Shown: piece by piece, positions 1 through 12,500 of the stretch
How positions within the stretch are numbered: the first letter of the stretch is position 1
Layout: every line of letters starts with the position of its first letter
Source of the DNA: Acholoe squamosa
Taxonomy: Eukaryota > Annelida > Polychaeta > Phyllodocida > Polynoidae
Direction: 5' to 3'
DNA: 64,000 bases
Assembly: GCA_949317995.1 (NCBI GenBank)
Contig: OX439045.1
Location: 39,451,693-39,515,692, forward strand
Notes under the pieces: model-generated
What the model saw: only the letters and a program-made list of their open reading frames with translations
What the model was told of the DNA's origin: nothing
Databases searched by the model: none
Program-made: the position numbers and the translations under genes

Positions 1-432
1 GAAAGTGTAGGTAAATGGGCCTCTTTCCTCTACTGATGTGGGGCATCGATCGTAGTACAGGTAGATGGCTCCTTTTACCCACGTTACCTGCACTACTGAC
101 GTAGGGGCTGACAGTAGTAAATATAAATTGGTCTCTTCACCTGCACTACTGACATGGGGGTTAATAGTGGGGCGTATTTCCCGCCCTACTGATGTGTGGG
201 TTGTGCCAGTAGTATAGATAAATGGGGCTATTTCTCTGGACTGCTCGTGAACATTTATAAGTGGGTGAATGCGTCATAGAAATGGGGCTATTTCCCTGCA
301 CTACTTGCATAGGCAGGTGTGTGTGGTACAGGTAAATGTGGATTGGGCCCTACACTAGACACCTTATGGTGGTACATATATGGACCTAATATCGACAGGT
401 ACATGAGATAATCTGGCCTGCCTTCCACTCAC
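1..432. repeat. Degenerate ~60-bp tandem repeat
   Basis: Recurring words such as CTGCACTACTGA, AAATGGGGCTATTT and GTAGTACAGGTA at roughly 55 to 65 base spacing indicate a decayed minisatellite in the intron after exon 27. No coding signal seen. Confidence 0.5.
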
Positions 433-570
433 CTGTCACCCCTTCTGGGGATGAAGATATCCTGCCGCATGATCCGTAGTGCCTCAGGGATGTTGGTGCG
501 GCCTCCATGCAGGTAAAAGTTCAATGCATTGATAACCGCCTCCTTATTCTGGTAGGTATTAAGGTAGAAC
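433..570 (-). CDS. Exon 27: vWA domain 8, second part (gene continues left)
   Basis: 138 nt, phase 2-2. Acceptor CTTATAG|G, donor GACAG|GTGAGT. Encodes [45 protein letters not shown]. The ITDG half of the domain must lie beyond base 1. Confidence 0.84.
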
Positions 571-3500
571 CTATAAGGAAACAAGGTTCATCTGATTACA
601 TTCTATTTAGTCTAGCCTATCTTAAGTGAGCGCGTTGTTTCATGGTTGTTTAATGTTATTTAGAACGCTGAGTTTATATCCATGGAAAGAAAACTACAGT
701 GCACGTTAATTGAAGAATGAACGTATCTGTGCCCTGCATAGTGTGCAGCAGGCGCACAGGGGGGACAGAAAAGATGAAAGTGAGACCCCTTTTAGACGGG
801 CTAAGGAAGCCGAGAACCAACCTGTTCCTTTATCCAAATGAAATACAGAACGCAGTTGTAGCTAACTATAGTTCTGATACATAGAACTTGCTATGACTAA
901 AGAAGTAGATATAAAGTAAGAATGGTGGCTACCTGTCGATAATATTAGTAGAGAATGCAATAGCTCCCACACGGGTCCTGTCAAACTGCATGTCAAGACC
1001 ATAGGTGAGGCGTCGTGCAAACTGCATTATCATTCTGTACTTCTCCTCTACAGAGCCTGACGTGTCCAGCAACATGGTGACGTCCATCTGACGGGAACAC
1101 CCTATTATAAAGATATCAAGTGTATTATCATCTCACGTCCACCCTTTTATAAAGAAACTTTATGCCTCATTAATTCGCGTCACCCTGCTATAAAGGGTCA
1201 ACACTACATTATCATCTTATGTCTATCTGAGGGAACATCCTGTTATAATTAAGGGTCAGAACCACATTATTATCTTACATGTCTATCTGAGGGAACATCG
1301 TGTTATGAAGGGTCAGAACCACATTATTATCTTATGTCCATCTGAGGGAACATCGTGTTATAAAGGGTCAAAACTATCATCTCACGTCTATCTATCGGGA
1401 ACGCCCTCTTATAAAGGGTCAACCTTTCATTAACTCCTGACGTCCATCTGACCATAATACCCAATAAGTGGCATGTAGCTATCCAGCTGGTATGTCAAGT
1501 ACGCTCCCGTTAAGATTATAATATATTGTGATTATATATACATCACTCTGAGGAGCACTGGTCAGTGGTTATATATGAGGGATATGAGGTATATAGCCAG
1601 GGCACAAAGATGTCCCATTTGCAATTGTATTTACCCAAGTTTCCTCAAAGTTTCAAATCATTCTTATTAGTAGACATGTTAAGTTTGAATGGGTGCTGAT
1701 CATTTTACATTATTCCTAGCATCACCACAATTTCAAAATCACTGATGTAAAACAGTACGTATGATAACCGTAGGTAAACTTACGTCTATCACAGTTGTAT
1801 CCCGTGTTACCGGCTCTACAGATACAGATGTACCGACTCAGGCCGTTCACACACTGTCCGCCATTACGACATGGGTTAGATGAACACTCGTCCACGTCTG
1901 AAATGTCAGGTTCAAGAGAGACATGGGCATCAGTAAGAGTTACAAGGGGGCAATGATATGTTACTTACATATTCTCCTCAAGTGTAAACTTCCAAAGAAA
2001 AAGAGTCCACTAGATTTGCCTTAAATATGTCACAAACTTAACCATAATCGATATTACTTATTGATTCTATGATATCATTGAACCATAATGTATTGAAAAT
2101 ATTTATCTAATCTCCACCCTATGTAGTATTACGTGCACATGGAAACTTTAGAAACTGACACTTACCGTCACAGAATGAAGTAATGATCTGTTGCTGAATA
2201 GAAGGTAGGGTTCTAATACTCTCCACGCGGTAAATGTTATTGTTCTTAGGTTCACTGGCAATACCCTCCAATTCTACCATATTGAGATCTTTTCCAACTG
2301 ACACCACGATGATATGGGAGCCTGGGAAAAAGGGAAAATGTAAGTGTCAACTTCATTAATAACAAAAAGGTATGTTATATTTCAGATACCGATCATGCAT
2401 GCTCAGCCTATCTGTCAAATATGATACATGTACGTATATATTAGAAATGGTATTCATTAATGTTTGGGACAAAGCTATACATTAAATCAGCCCAACAATG
2501 GCAGACTTAACACCAGACTGTTCCTATTGGAGACAGCCTTAAATGTAAAAGATTTAAACAATGTTTTCATGTTGATAGCATTTGTCCTCTGCCATGCGAG
2601 GTCATTGATATGCTTTATACTGCTTAAAACGTCTTCATGCAGTGTCAGTGGGAAAGTCTCCAGATAAGGCCACACCAAATTAAAAGATTGGTCTATGGAT
2701 TTCCCGCACCCGATTTTCAGAAATTAAAATTTTATTTTTATTTGAAAAATAACATGTCTATGGATCCCGCCCACCTCATTTTTTTAGGATTTTTTATTAT
2801 TTTTTTTGGATCAAGCAATAAGTATATGATTGATAATCAAGGTACAGGAATGGCAGACCCCTCATTGGATAGGCATAACTATGCAGATTTTCCTAATGTC
2901 AAACACTGTTGCCCAAGCATGGCTCACATCACATAAGGAACATAATATCTACGAAGACTGAATCACTAATTGCAAAAGAAAAAAAAAAAAAAAAAAAAAA
3001 CCTCTCCATATTTATGATGTTCAGAATCCATAGACAATAATTAATTTCTAGAAAAAAAAAAATCGCCCTCCCGCACCATATTTTCAAAATGAAAATCAAT
3101 AGACAAACTTTCTTATTTGGTGTGGCCTAAGGTATTATGTAGAAGTTGACCGGACATGTTGGGCATGCAAATAACACTTATGATAAACCTCACATAGCAT
3201 GCAATTAATATCTTCAACAGGAAAGGATAGCGACCGACTGGCGTCAACCACCTGACTATCCTGTCATCATATTCACACAGAAATAAACGCAATACGATGG
3301 AAGATTTAATCATTCATTTACATTCCAAAAACCCTTTTCTTTAAGAATGACATTTTGAAATTATGTAAAGGTCTAAACTCATTTTGCATGCATTCTCTTC
3401 GCACTGAATGATTAAATCAGAAGGGTGTATGGCGGTCTGTAGAGGGTACGAGACAGGCTTTTCACAAAACATCTTAGTACTCATATAGTTAACTGGTATA

Positions 3501-6500
3501 CAGTTGTACAGTGTATTACAATTGCGACACGACACATTAGGCTCCCTAGATATGTCTAAGGATAAGCTTTCAGAGAGTCTGAGATCAGAGAAAGACATTG
3601 AGATTCTTCATTGTGGATGAGGTATCATTATACATACCGATGCTTTCCCATACAACCCACCTATGTCAATATTAAACAACAACAACAACAACAAATACAG
3701 CGTTTTGCGAAGTTGCTTAACAAATCGAAAATGGAACTGGTCATAATGTAGAGAGTAATGATCTATCGATTTGTTCTGTAACCCAGCAAAATGACCACCA
3801 AGTATGACAAGCGGAATTTTCCCCCAATACAGCCAATCCGTTCTGCAGTCTTTGTATATCTAACTTACCTTCTCCTAATATCAGCATGGGAAAAGAGTTA
3901 TTGTATGAAGCATTTTCCGATGCATTTCCAAGTATGATTTAGGCCTATGTGTAATTTTCATTCATCTATTGCATATAGGGTGTTATCAAACAGCGCCGTC
4001 AATTGCTACCTTAGTTTTGCTACCCGCAAATACTATGTACCGTGCTCAGATCCTACCCAGCATTTAGTTAGTCCTTTGATAACTCAGTCAAGTAAATGTA
4101 ACAGGCCCTATCCATTATAACATTTTAGGTGACAGGAAACAATTGAAAAAGCTGATATTAGATGCATTTCTTTTTTAGAAAGGACAAAGTAATCACCATC
4201 ATAGACACTGACCTGCTATCCTAGCCTGGATGGCTTCTGGGATGGTGTTCTCAGGGTTGATATTAGAGTTACCATCAGTGACGACGATAGCAAAGTTAGG
4301 AACGTCCTCTCTATCCCCGGCAGAGGGCACGAACACTGACTCACGGAGCATGCGCAGAGCGGAGGTGGTGTGTGTCCTGCCACCAATAAAGAGGATACGT
4401 TCTATTGCCTGTCGGACATCCTGCCTGTTGGCATAGTCATCTGTGGGATATGAGATATAGGATATCCATGGTCAGAAAAATACATTAGACTATTTCACAG
4501 ATGCATGTATGTTGGTGCCCACGGTTATGTGCGCCAGATAAAGGAGAGATGAAATGAGATTTAGGCCACCTTTAAGATGAGTCAGGGAAGCCTGATGAAA
4601 ATGAACCCTATACAATGAACGGTTTAATCATTCATTTACATTCCAAAAAGTAAAATACATTTTTCATTCCACTTAGAACAAAGTTGATTCTGATTTGTCA
4701 AGCAATACCGTTATGTCCAGTATACAGGAATACATGTCATATTAACCTACATTTAACTTTCATCCAGTAACTTCTGTCCAAATGCTAAGCAATCAAGTTA
4801 TTGTTCGACACATAATAACAAATTTTAATGGACAACCTGGAGGCTGTTTCGCCGCGTTCATCAATCAAACGGACGTCCGTGTACCACATTTTATGTCCAT
4901 ATTCGTACACCTACTGCCCCCTACCCCCTCCGTGTTCCAACTATAGACCCTAAAACCGAAACACGGATGTCCGCCTCTGCAAAGACGGACGTCCGTGTTG
5001 CGAAGACGGACGTCCGTGTTTGATTGATGAACGCGGTGAAACGGCCTCCAGGAATTGCTGAAAGCTAGTGGGTGTATGCTACTGTACTTTTTAAAAGGAA
5101 AACGTAACCGAATCGTTCATACTGCATTGTGCATACTGTTGGAGAAACATAATCAGTTCTTATTTGTACAGGCCCAAATTACTAATACATTATTACTGAC
5201 CAAGATCAAACTGTAGTCCGGCGTTGTCACTCCAGTACAAAGCCCCAACACGAGTCCTGGTAGGGTCTATGTCCAACTGGTCTATCACAGAGTTGACGAA
5301 GTCTAACACCAGAGGGAACCGCTCCCGCCTTATACTGCCGGATGCGTCTATGACAAAGGCCACGTCAGCCACACCAGAACAACCTGTGGAGAGAAAATTA
5401 TAAATTGTAATGTATTTTGTATTACTTAAACCTGGAAACTGTTCTGTCCTATAGGCCTATATTCTATGGTCGTTGTGACTCTTAGGGCGTAGGCCACAGG
5501 CAGACGGGAACTTTGTTGGGAGAGTGAGCCAGGTGCTTAGTTGTTATTGTTCTACAAAGGTGTGAAACTCAGGTTTTCGGGCATTTTCTTTTAATTGTTG
5601 AGGTATTGGGGTTGGTCTATGTTATAGGGGTTCATATTTACTGCACAATAGCAAAATAAATAGAAATAATAAGATTTGATGTATATGGAGTTTTGCCAGA
5701 CTCATGTATGAATATTCTGTAATTCTTAGTATAGGTGGGATATTTTATCTTGTTAGTATTAGTGCAATCTATATTTGAAATACTAACTATACTCCAGCGC
5801 TAACTAAATGGCATGTTAGCGCTGACAGTTATTACCCACTGCACAGGGTAGCTGTGACAAAAACTGATCATTATGGAGAAATAGCTACTTTAGGGTTCAC
5901 TTAAAACATATGTCTTGATTTACAGCATATTGATAATCATAGGTACCTCTATCATTAAATGTTATTTCAGGGCATTTTTATCGCCAGTGCATGTCCTCCT
6001 ATAGATCTACCCACTGTATGTATGGCAACTTTTGTAGGAGTTTACCAATCAACAGCCCTTAATTGGCACTTCAATCATGTCATGACTGATTGAGTAGGGC
6101 AATCAATGCCTAGTACCCTGGCCTAGGACCAAAATAAGTACCCCCTTCTGTACTAGCCTCTTGTACCAAAACACCACAACATGGCAGATCATGATAAATA
6201 CACACTCTGAACACAAAATGATCCAGGATTATGGTTTGTGTAACATATACAGGAGTAAGGACACGCTGGAGGGGGAGATATATATGGTAGGAATATAGTT
6301 ACCAACTTATATTGACCATACACCAAGAAGTTTTATCACAATGATCATTTCTTTGGCCAGCTACCTCTGAAAGTGCAAGGTGAATTTCGGCCCTGTTTGT
6401 TTGTAAGTAGAGCCTGATTGATTGGTATTCATGGTATTCAGGTGGGTTGACTAGTGTGCACCTGTAACAGGTCCCCCTCCCTCACCCCATAAAGGTTCCT

Positions 6501-9500
6501 AGGCAAATTAGCCATGTGTTCTTAGGATCGCACAATGTTGACACAGAGATGAAGGTGGACAAAGTAAAGAAATGTCTCTTCTGCACAAATAACAAATATA
6601 TTGTGCATTTATTGTAAACCTACATCATGCAGGGGAGAAGGTATTGGATGATTTAATCATAGTTTTAAGTTGAACACCTGTTGACTGGTGTAAGACCACA
6701 TATCGAGAGGCGAAGTACAGGAGCGATCATTTAAGACCCTTTTAGCCCTCGTGTAATCTATCAGAGACAGTTTGTAAGACGTGTACTTACGCCGTTCACA
6801 GAGGAAACCGGTGTAGCCCCTCGGACAGGGCCCACAGTAGAAGCCGTTCACCACATCCCGACACTGGGCCCCGTTTTGGCATGGATTATTGCGGCAACGC
6901 GGCTGATCTGAAAAAAAGAAGTAAAGAATAATGTTGATGGGGAATAAACATCTGACATATTCACCAAATTTTCAAACAAGATTTCCTTCGCCTCAATGGG
7001 CCTGAAGTAGTATATGGGAAGTAGGATGTGCCACGGGCACTGTTTAAAATGTGCTATTCGTCTGATTGAGGTAAACTGAATGAACTGTGAACAGGGAATA
7101 CGGAGTTATGGACACCTAGCCACATTCCCCACGTAAACATAAGGCAACATCGGGTGAAACCAGTGGCTATATACATTCCAATACTAGTTACATTGATTAG
7201 AGGAATAACGTGTGTTTGCCATACCAAAACCACAGTTTCAGTACACTACTTACAACAGGACCGTTTCATAACTATGTCTCTTTCTATCTAAAGTAGGGCC
7301 ATTTATAGAATATAACTAATGTTTTGACAAGATAAAAATGCTGATATGAGTATCTTCTTTTGTCATTCTACCTGAGAAGATCGTTACTCCTTTAACTTAA
7401 GGGACGCAGAATTGCTCCATATTCATCACCCAACACTGCATTGTTGCAAGATGGCGATAGGTGGGCACGATGCACCGTGCGACTCTTTTATTGAAAGTGT
7501 TTATACAATGGATATAATGAGATAATAAATGGGGTACCTAGAATACAGAGTATAAACCATATTATGGCTACATACTTTGACAGAGGCCGGTAGTCAGTGT
7601 GGACATGATTGAGTCAAGGGCATCAAAGCTGCCTACATTGATGACGTTAGTCTGTACAGGGTCTGAGGCGATGGCCTGTAGCTCCTTCTTTGAGACTCCT
7701 TCGCCGATACCCACCGCCACCAAAGTGATGCCTGCACATGGGAAACAAGTATTCTCTGATCATATGTTTAAGACTTTCAAATATCATGTTTGGTCATAAG
7801 CTATGATTATGTGATTATGGGTAGTATCTTTTCCTAATGTCGGGTAGCTCAACCAGTATTATAAAGACACTAAAACTGCATTGAAGTTGTAGTTTGATAT
7901 ACCAACCAGCTTTCTAACCCCCTATTCGGCTATGTATTGTAATTTCAAATACCCACCTACTGCATCACCATAATGTCATTCTAAATACCCGAATATCTGT
8001 GAAATATATCAAGTACTCACCTGCTTTTCGCGCAGTGAGTGCCTGTGCCCAGGTTTCCTCTGCATTATCTGACTTGCCATCTGTAATTACTACGGCTATA
8101 TTAGGCACATCACGCCGGTCCCCAGCGCCAGGCTGGAACATGGTGTCCCTCAAATACCTGTAACAAAGTAAAATTGAAAATAATTTGTCTATATCTGTGG
8201 CAGTTATTGTGGAATAAAATGTTCCACCAGGAGTAGGAAAATGTAGCACAATCTCCACCAAGGACCTGTATCATAGACCTGTGTATGTAGGTCTAAGTCT
8301 GTATTAAAGTATAACTTAAATTAACACAGTATCTCTCACTCTGGGACAGGTTAAGTTGAACATGGGGTCCCACAAGGTAATACTGATTAATAGATGATCT
8401 CTTACAGACCTGATGGCACTGGCAGTGTTGGTGGTACCCCCAGTATATCGCACGTTGACAGAGTTGAGGATGCCTGCTCTGGTGGTGTAGGCGTTCAGGT
8501 TAAATTGTGGCTGTACGTCGTTAGCATAGGCCAACAAACCCACCCTGAAACATTGATAATAGTGTCATTATTGAAGTGGGTCATTAATAGATTCTAACCA
8601 TCATCCCTATTTAGAAAACCATGTCCTGTCGTATCTCATGCATGAGAACAGGTTCAGATTTATGTTTCAGAAATTTATGCTACCAATACTGATTGGATAC
8701 GTCAATTTCTGGATGGAATGACGTTAGGACTCTTTCAAGACAAGCCACATAAACTCCTGAAGTAAGAAGTTGGGCCGTAATGATTCTTATCTGAATATGT
8801 AAATATAAGTCCATCATATAGGTAAGGTTTTTATAGTCTCTTAAAGATCAACTACATGTATCTTCCTTTAGGTCTATAGGCTACCTACCTAGTGCCAGAT
8901 GACGATTGCTCTCCATTATCAATATCCAGACGTTCTATGGCCGCCGTCACAAATTCCACCATCTTGGCAAAATTCTCCCTACGAACGCTGCCCGAGTTGT
9001 CAAGGACAAAGACTATATCTGCTGCAGCACGGCACGCTAAAAGGTGGGGCAGTTTTGGTTAAAACTATGAATTATACTTTCATCAAATAAAGTCAATAAG
9101 TATAGGGTGGTACTGGACTAAAGTGTAATATGTTACATTAATTTCATCAGTTTTGCACCGTAGCCTTCACTTGTGACAGCACCCTCCCTCCCCAAAGTGC
9201 TAAAATGGCTATCACATCTCGCCATAATTGTCATTGTAAGTGACTATGTATAACAGTGACCCATAGAGAAGGTTCCTTCTATAAAATAACAGATGTTGTG
9301 CACCAGAACCTAATGGGGACTTAGTTAGCTAAATTGATATAAATTATACAGGGCCCCAAACTTACTTAGGTCGCAGTTCTTGCCGCCATAGCCGGGTCTA
9401 CACTCACACATGTAGCCTCCAATAACCTCCCTGCACTGAGCACCATTACGACACGGCCTGGAGTTACACCGAGTACCAACTGAAAACAAAACATTAACAA

Positions 9501-12500
9501 TTTACTTTTAACTTGAATGATTATTCAGCAGCAGCTATTATACCAATTATCTTTACTATTTAATGACACGCCTCTCGACTAAATTTACGGTGTTTTTTAA
9601 ACGAAATTCAAAACACCCTAGGCAGGACGGGTTCATGCACATGCCTAGACGCTCTTTATAAAGTTAATATATACTCACTACCACAGATGCCACTACTAAT
9701 CCTGCTGACCACAGGACCGAAGGAGTTAAAATCTGTGACATGAATCATGTTATCTGCTGTAGGATAGCTGGCCATGGACCTGAGCTCGTGGAGATCCAGC
9801 CAACCTCCAACTCCAACACTGATAACGTGGATACCCGCCTGCTTGGTGAGCCTTGCCTAAATGGGGAAAGGATGAGAATAGGTCCATAAAGGTAATAATA
9901 ATTACAATGCAGAAATACAAGTACAATGTATAGTTCCTCCTGAAGGGTGGCGCATAGTGGTTTAGATGCATCACTTAAATATTATACGACCCTAAGTGGT
10001 TTGATCCTAGATGCACCATTCAGATCCTTTAAAGGGTTAAAGCATTCCAGTCCAACTGGATATGCTACATTATAGATAGCAGCATAACTTACCTGTTCCA
10101 GGGTATCAGCACCGTTATTAGACTCTCCATCTGTGATGATCATGATCATGTCTCTAGCACTAGGCCGACCCCCGACAGATGACCGGAACATGTTATCACG
10201 CGCAAACCTAAACATGAGAGATAATTTGTAGTATTTTCTACACAAGGCCTCAGAACTTTGTGTGCCAACACCCTTGGCCCTGACAAATGCATGGATAGGG
10301 TTTCAAATGAAATATGCATTTGCTGAGGTAACTATCACATATCGTCAACGGTACTGAGATTATAAACTTGATGTTCTACAGACATGTAATATCTAAATAC
10401 AAGTAGTATATAGATTTTCACAGTGGTTTTGGCGCAGTAATTTGGTCACTAACTTCAAACAACACTTGTTACATTTTCTTTTTGTTGTGATAAAAAAAAC
10501 AACCCAAAAACAATGCCATAATAGAGGATCGCAGACGCTGCATTTAATGACAACAGAGTCGGAGACTCATAAGATGTAAGCATACCTGAGTGCCGCAGCG
10601 GTGTTGGTGGTTCCTCGTGTGTACTTGATGTCACGAACAGCATTCTCCATAGTACTACGACTCTGGTATTCATTCATATTGAACTCCATGCGAGGAGAGT
10701 CACTGAAAGAACAATGTGATCAAATAATAAAAATATATGTATACTCTTGTTTTCATATCATACACACTTTATTAAGTTATTGTAAATTGTCTTTTTTTTC
10801 AGAAGTATATATTTGCCATCCACATCCTTAAGGGATAATCAAATAACTACATAATTATATGCTAGTGTGTAGTTATTTGATTGTCTTATAACTTAACCAA
10901 GTGAACAATATTTAAAGACTCGAGACAGACGCTCTATACCTTGTGGAGTCTGCTATAGATTAACGTTTCCTAACACGAAAGGACTACGCATATATGCCCC
11001 ACCTCTCCCCACCGATAATGTTAATCAGATCTGTGAAGGACATAATTTTCTTGAAGGTTATAAATCCCATTTTGGTGGCAATTCATCCGCGTCTTGCATG
11101 CTGATGATGTTAACTACTTGTGCATCAACACAGGAAAAGGGACCTCCACGAGGGTCGTAAACCACCAGGTCGAATGACTGAGCTTGATGCCACATTCTTC
11201 TATGTCCACCCGACTAATGATGTTAACTACAGAAGACTAACCTGCAGGTCATAATGCCAAGCTTGATGCCACCTCCCTCCATGTCCACCCTACTGATGAT
11301 GTTAACTACAAAAGACTAACCTGCAGGTCATAACGCCCAGCCTGATGCCACCTCCCTCCATGATCACCCTACTGATGATGTTAACTACAAAAGACTAACC
11401 TGCAGGTCATAATGCCCAGCTTGATGCCACCTCCCTCCATGTCCACACTACTGATGATGTTAACTAAAAAAGACTAACCTGCAGGTCATAATGCCCAGCT
11501 TGATGCCGCCTCCCTCCATGACCACCCTACTGATGATGTTAACTACAAAAGACTAACCTGCAGGTCATAACGCCCAGCTTGATGCCACCTCCCTCCATGT
11601 CCACCCTACTGATGATGTTAACTACAAAAGACTAACCTGCAGGTCATAATGCCCAGCCTGATGCCACCTCCCTCCATGTCTACCCTACTGATGATGTTAA
11701 CTACAAAAGACTAACCTGCAGGTCATAATGCCCAGCCTGATGCCACCTCCCTCCATGACCACCCTACTGATGATGTTAACTACAAAAGACTAACCTGCAG
11801 GTCATAATGCCCAGCTTGATGCCACCTCCCTCCATGACCACCCTACTGATGATGTTAACTACAAAAGACTAACCTGCAGGTCATAACGACGCCCAGCTTG
11901 ATGCCACCTCCCTCCATGTCCACCCTACTGATGATGTTAACTACAAAAGACTAACCTGCAGGTCATAACGACGCCCAGCTTGATGCCACCTCCCTCCATG
12001 TCCACCCTACTGATGATGTTAACTACAAAAGACTAACCTGCAGGTCATAATGCCCAGCTTGATGCCACCTCCCTCTATGTCCACTCTACTGATGATGTTA
12101 ACTACAAAAGACTAACCTGCAGGTCATAATGCACAGCTTGATGCCGCCTCCCTCCATGACCACCCTACTGATGATGTTAACCACAAAAGACTAACCTGCA
12201 GGTCATCAATGCCCAGCTTGATGCCACCTCCCTCCATGACCACCCTACTGATGATGTTAACTACAAAAGACTAACCTGCAGGTCATAACGCCCAGCTTGA
12301 TGCCACCTCCCTCCATGACCATCCTACTGATGATGTTAACTATAAAGGACATATCTCCCTCCACATCCACTCTACTAATGATGTAAAGGGTAAACCTGAA
12401 GTCAAGGAGGCCTTACCTGATGCCACCTCCCTCCACATCCAGCCTAATGTGGAGCTATCTATAAAAGACATACCTGAAAGTCATTAGGCCCAGCCTGATG

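Noticed and set aside
8406-8410. Better-scoring GTAAGA donor for exon 18 four bases downstream
   Set aside because: It would shift the frame at exon 19, whereas the weaker GTCTGT donor keeps the vWA domain intact.
11212-12404. CRISPR-like array of regular repeats
   Set aside because: Units are contiguous 79-bp copies with no unique spacers, in an animal intron; it is a minisatellite.
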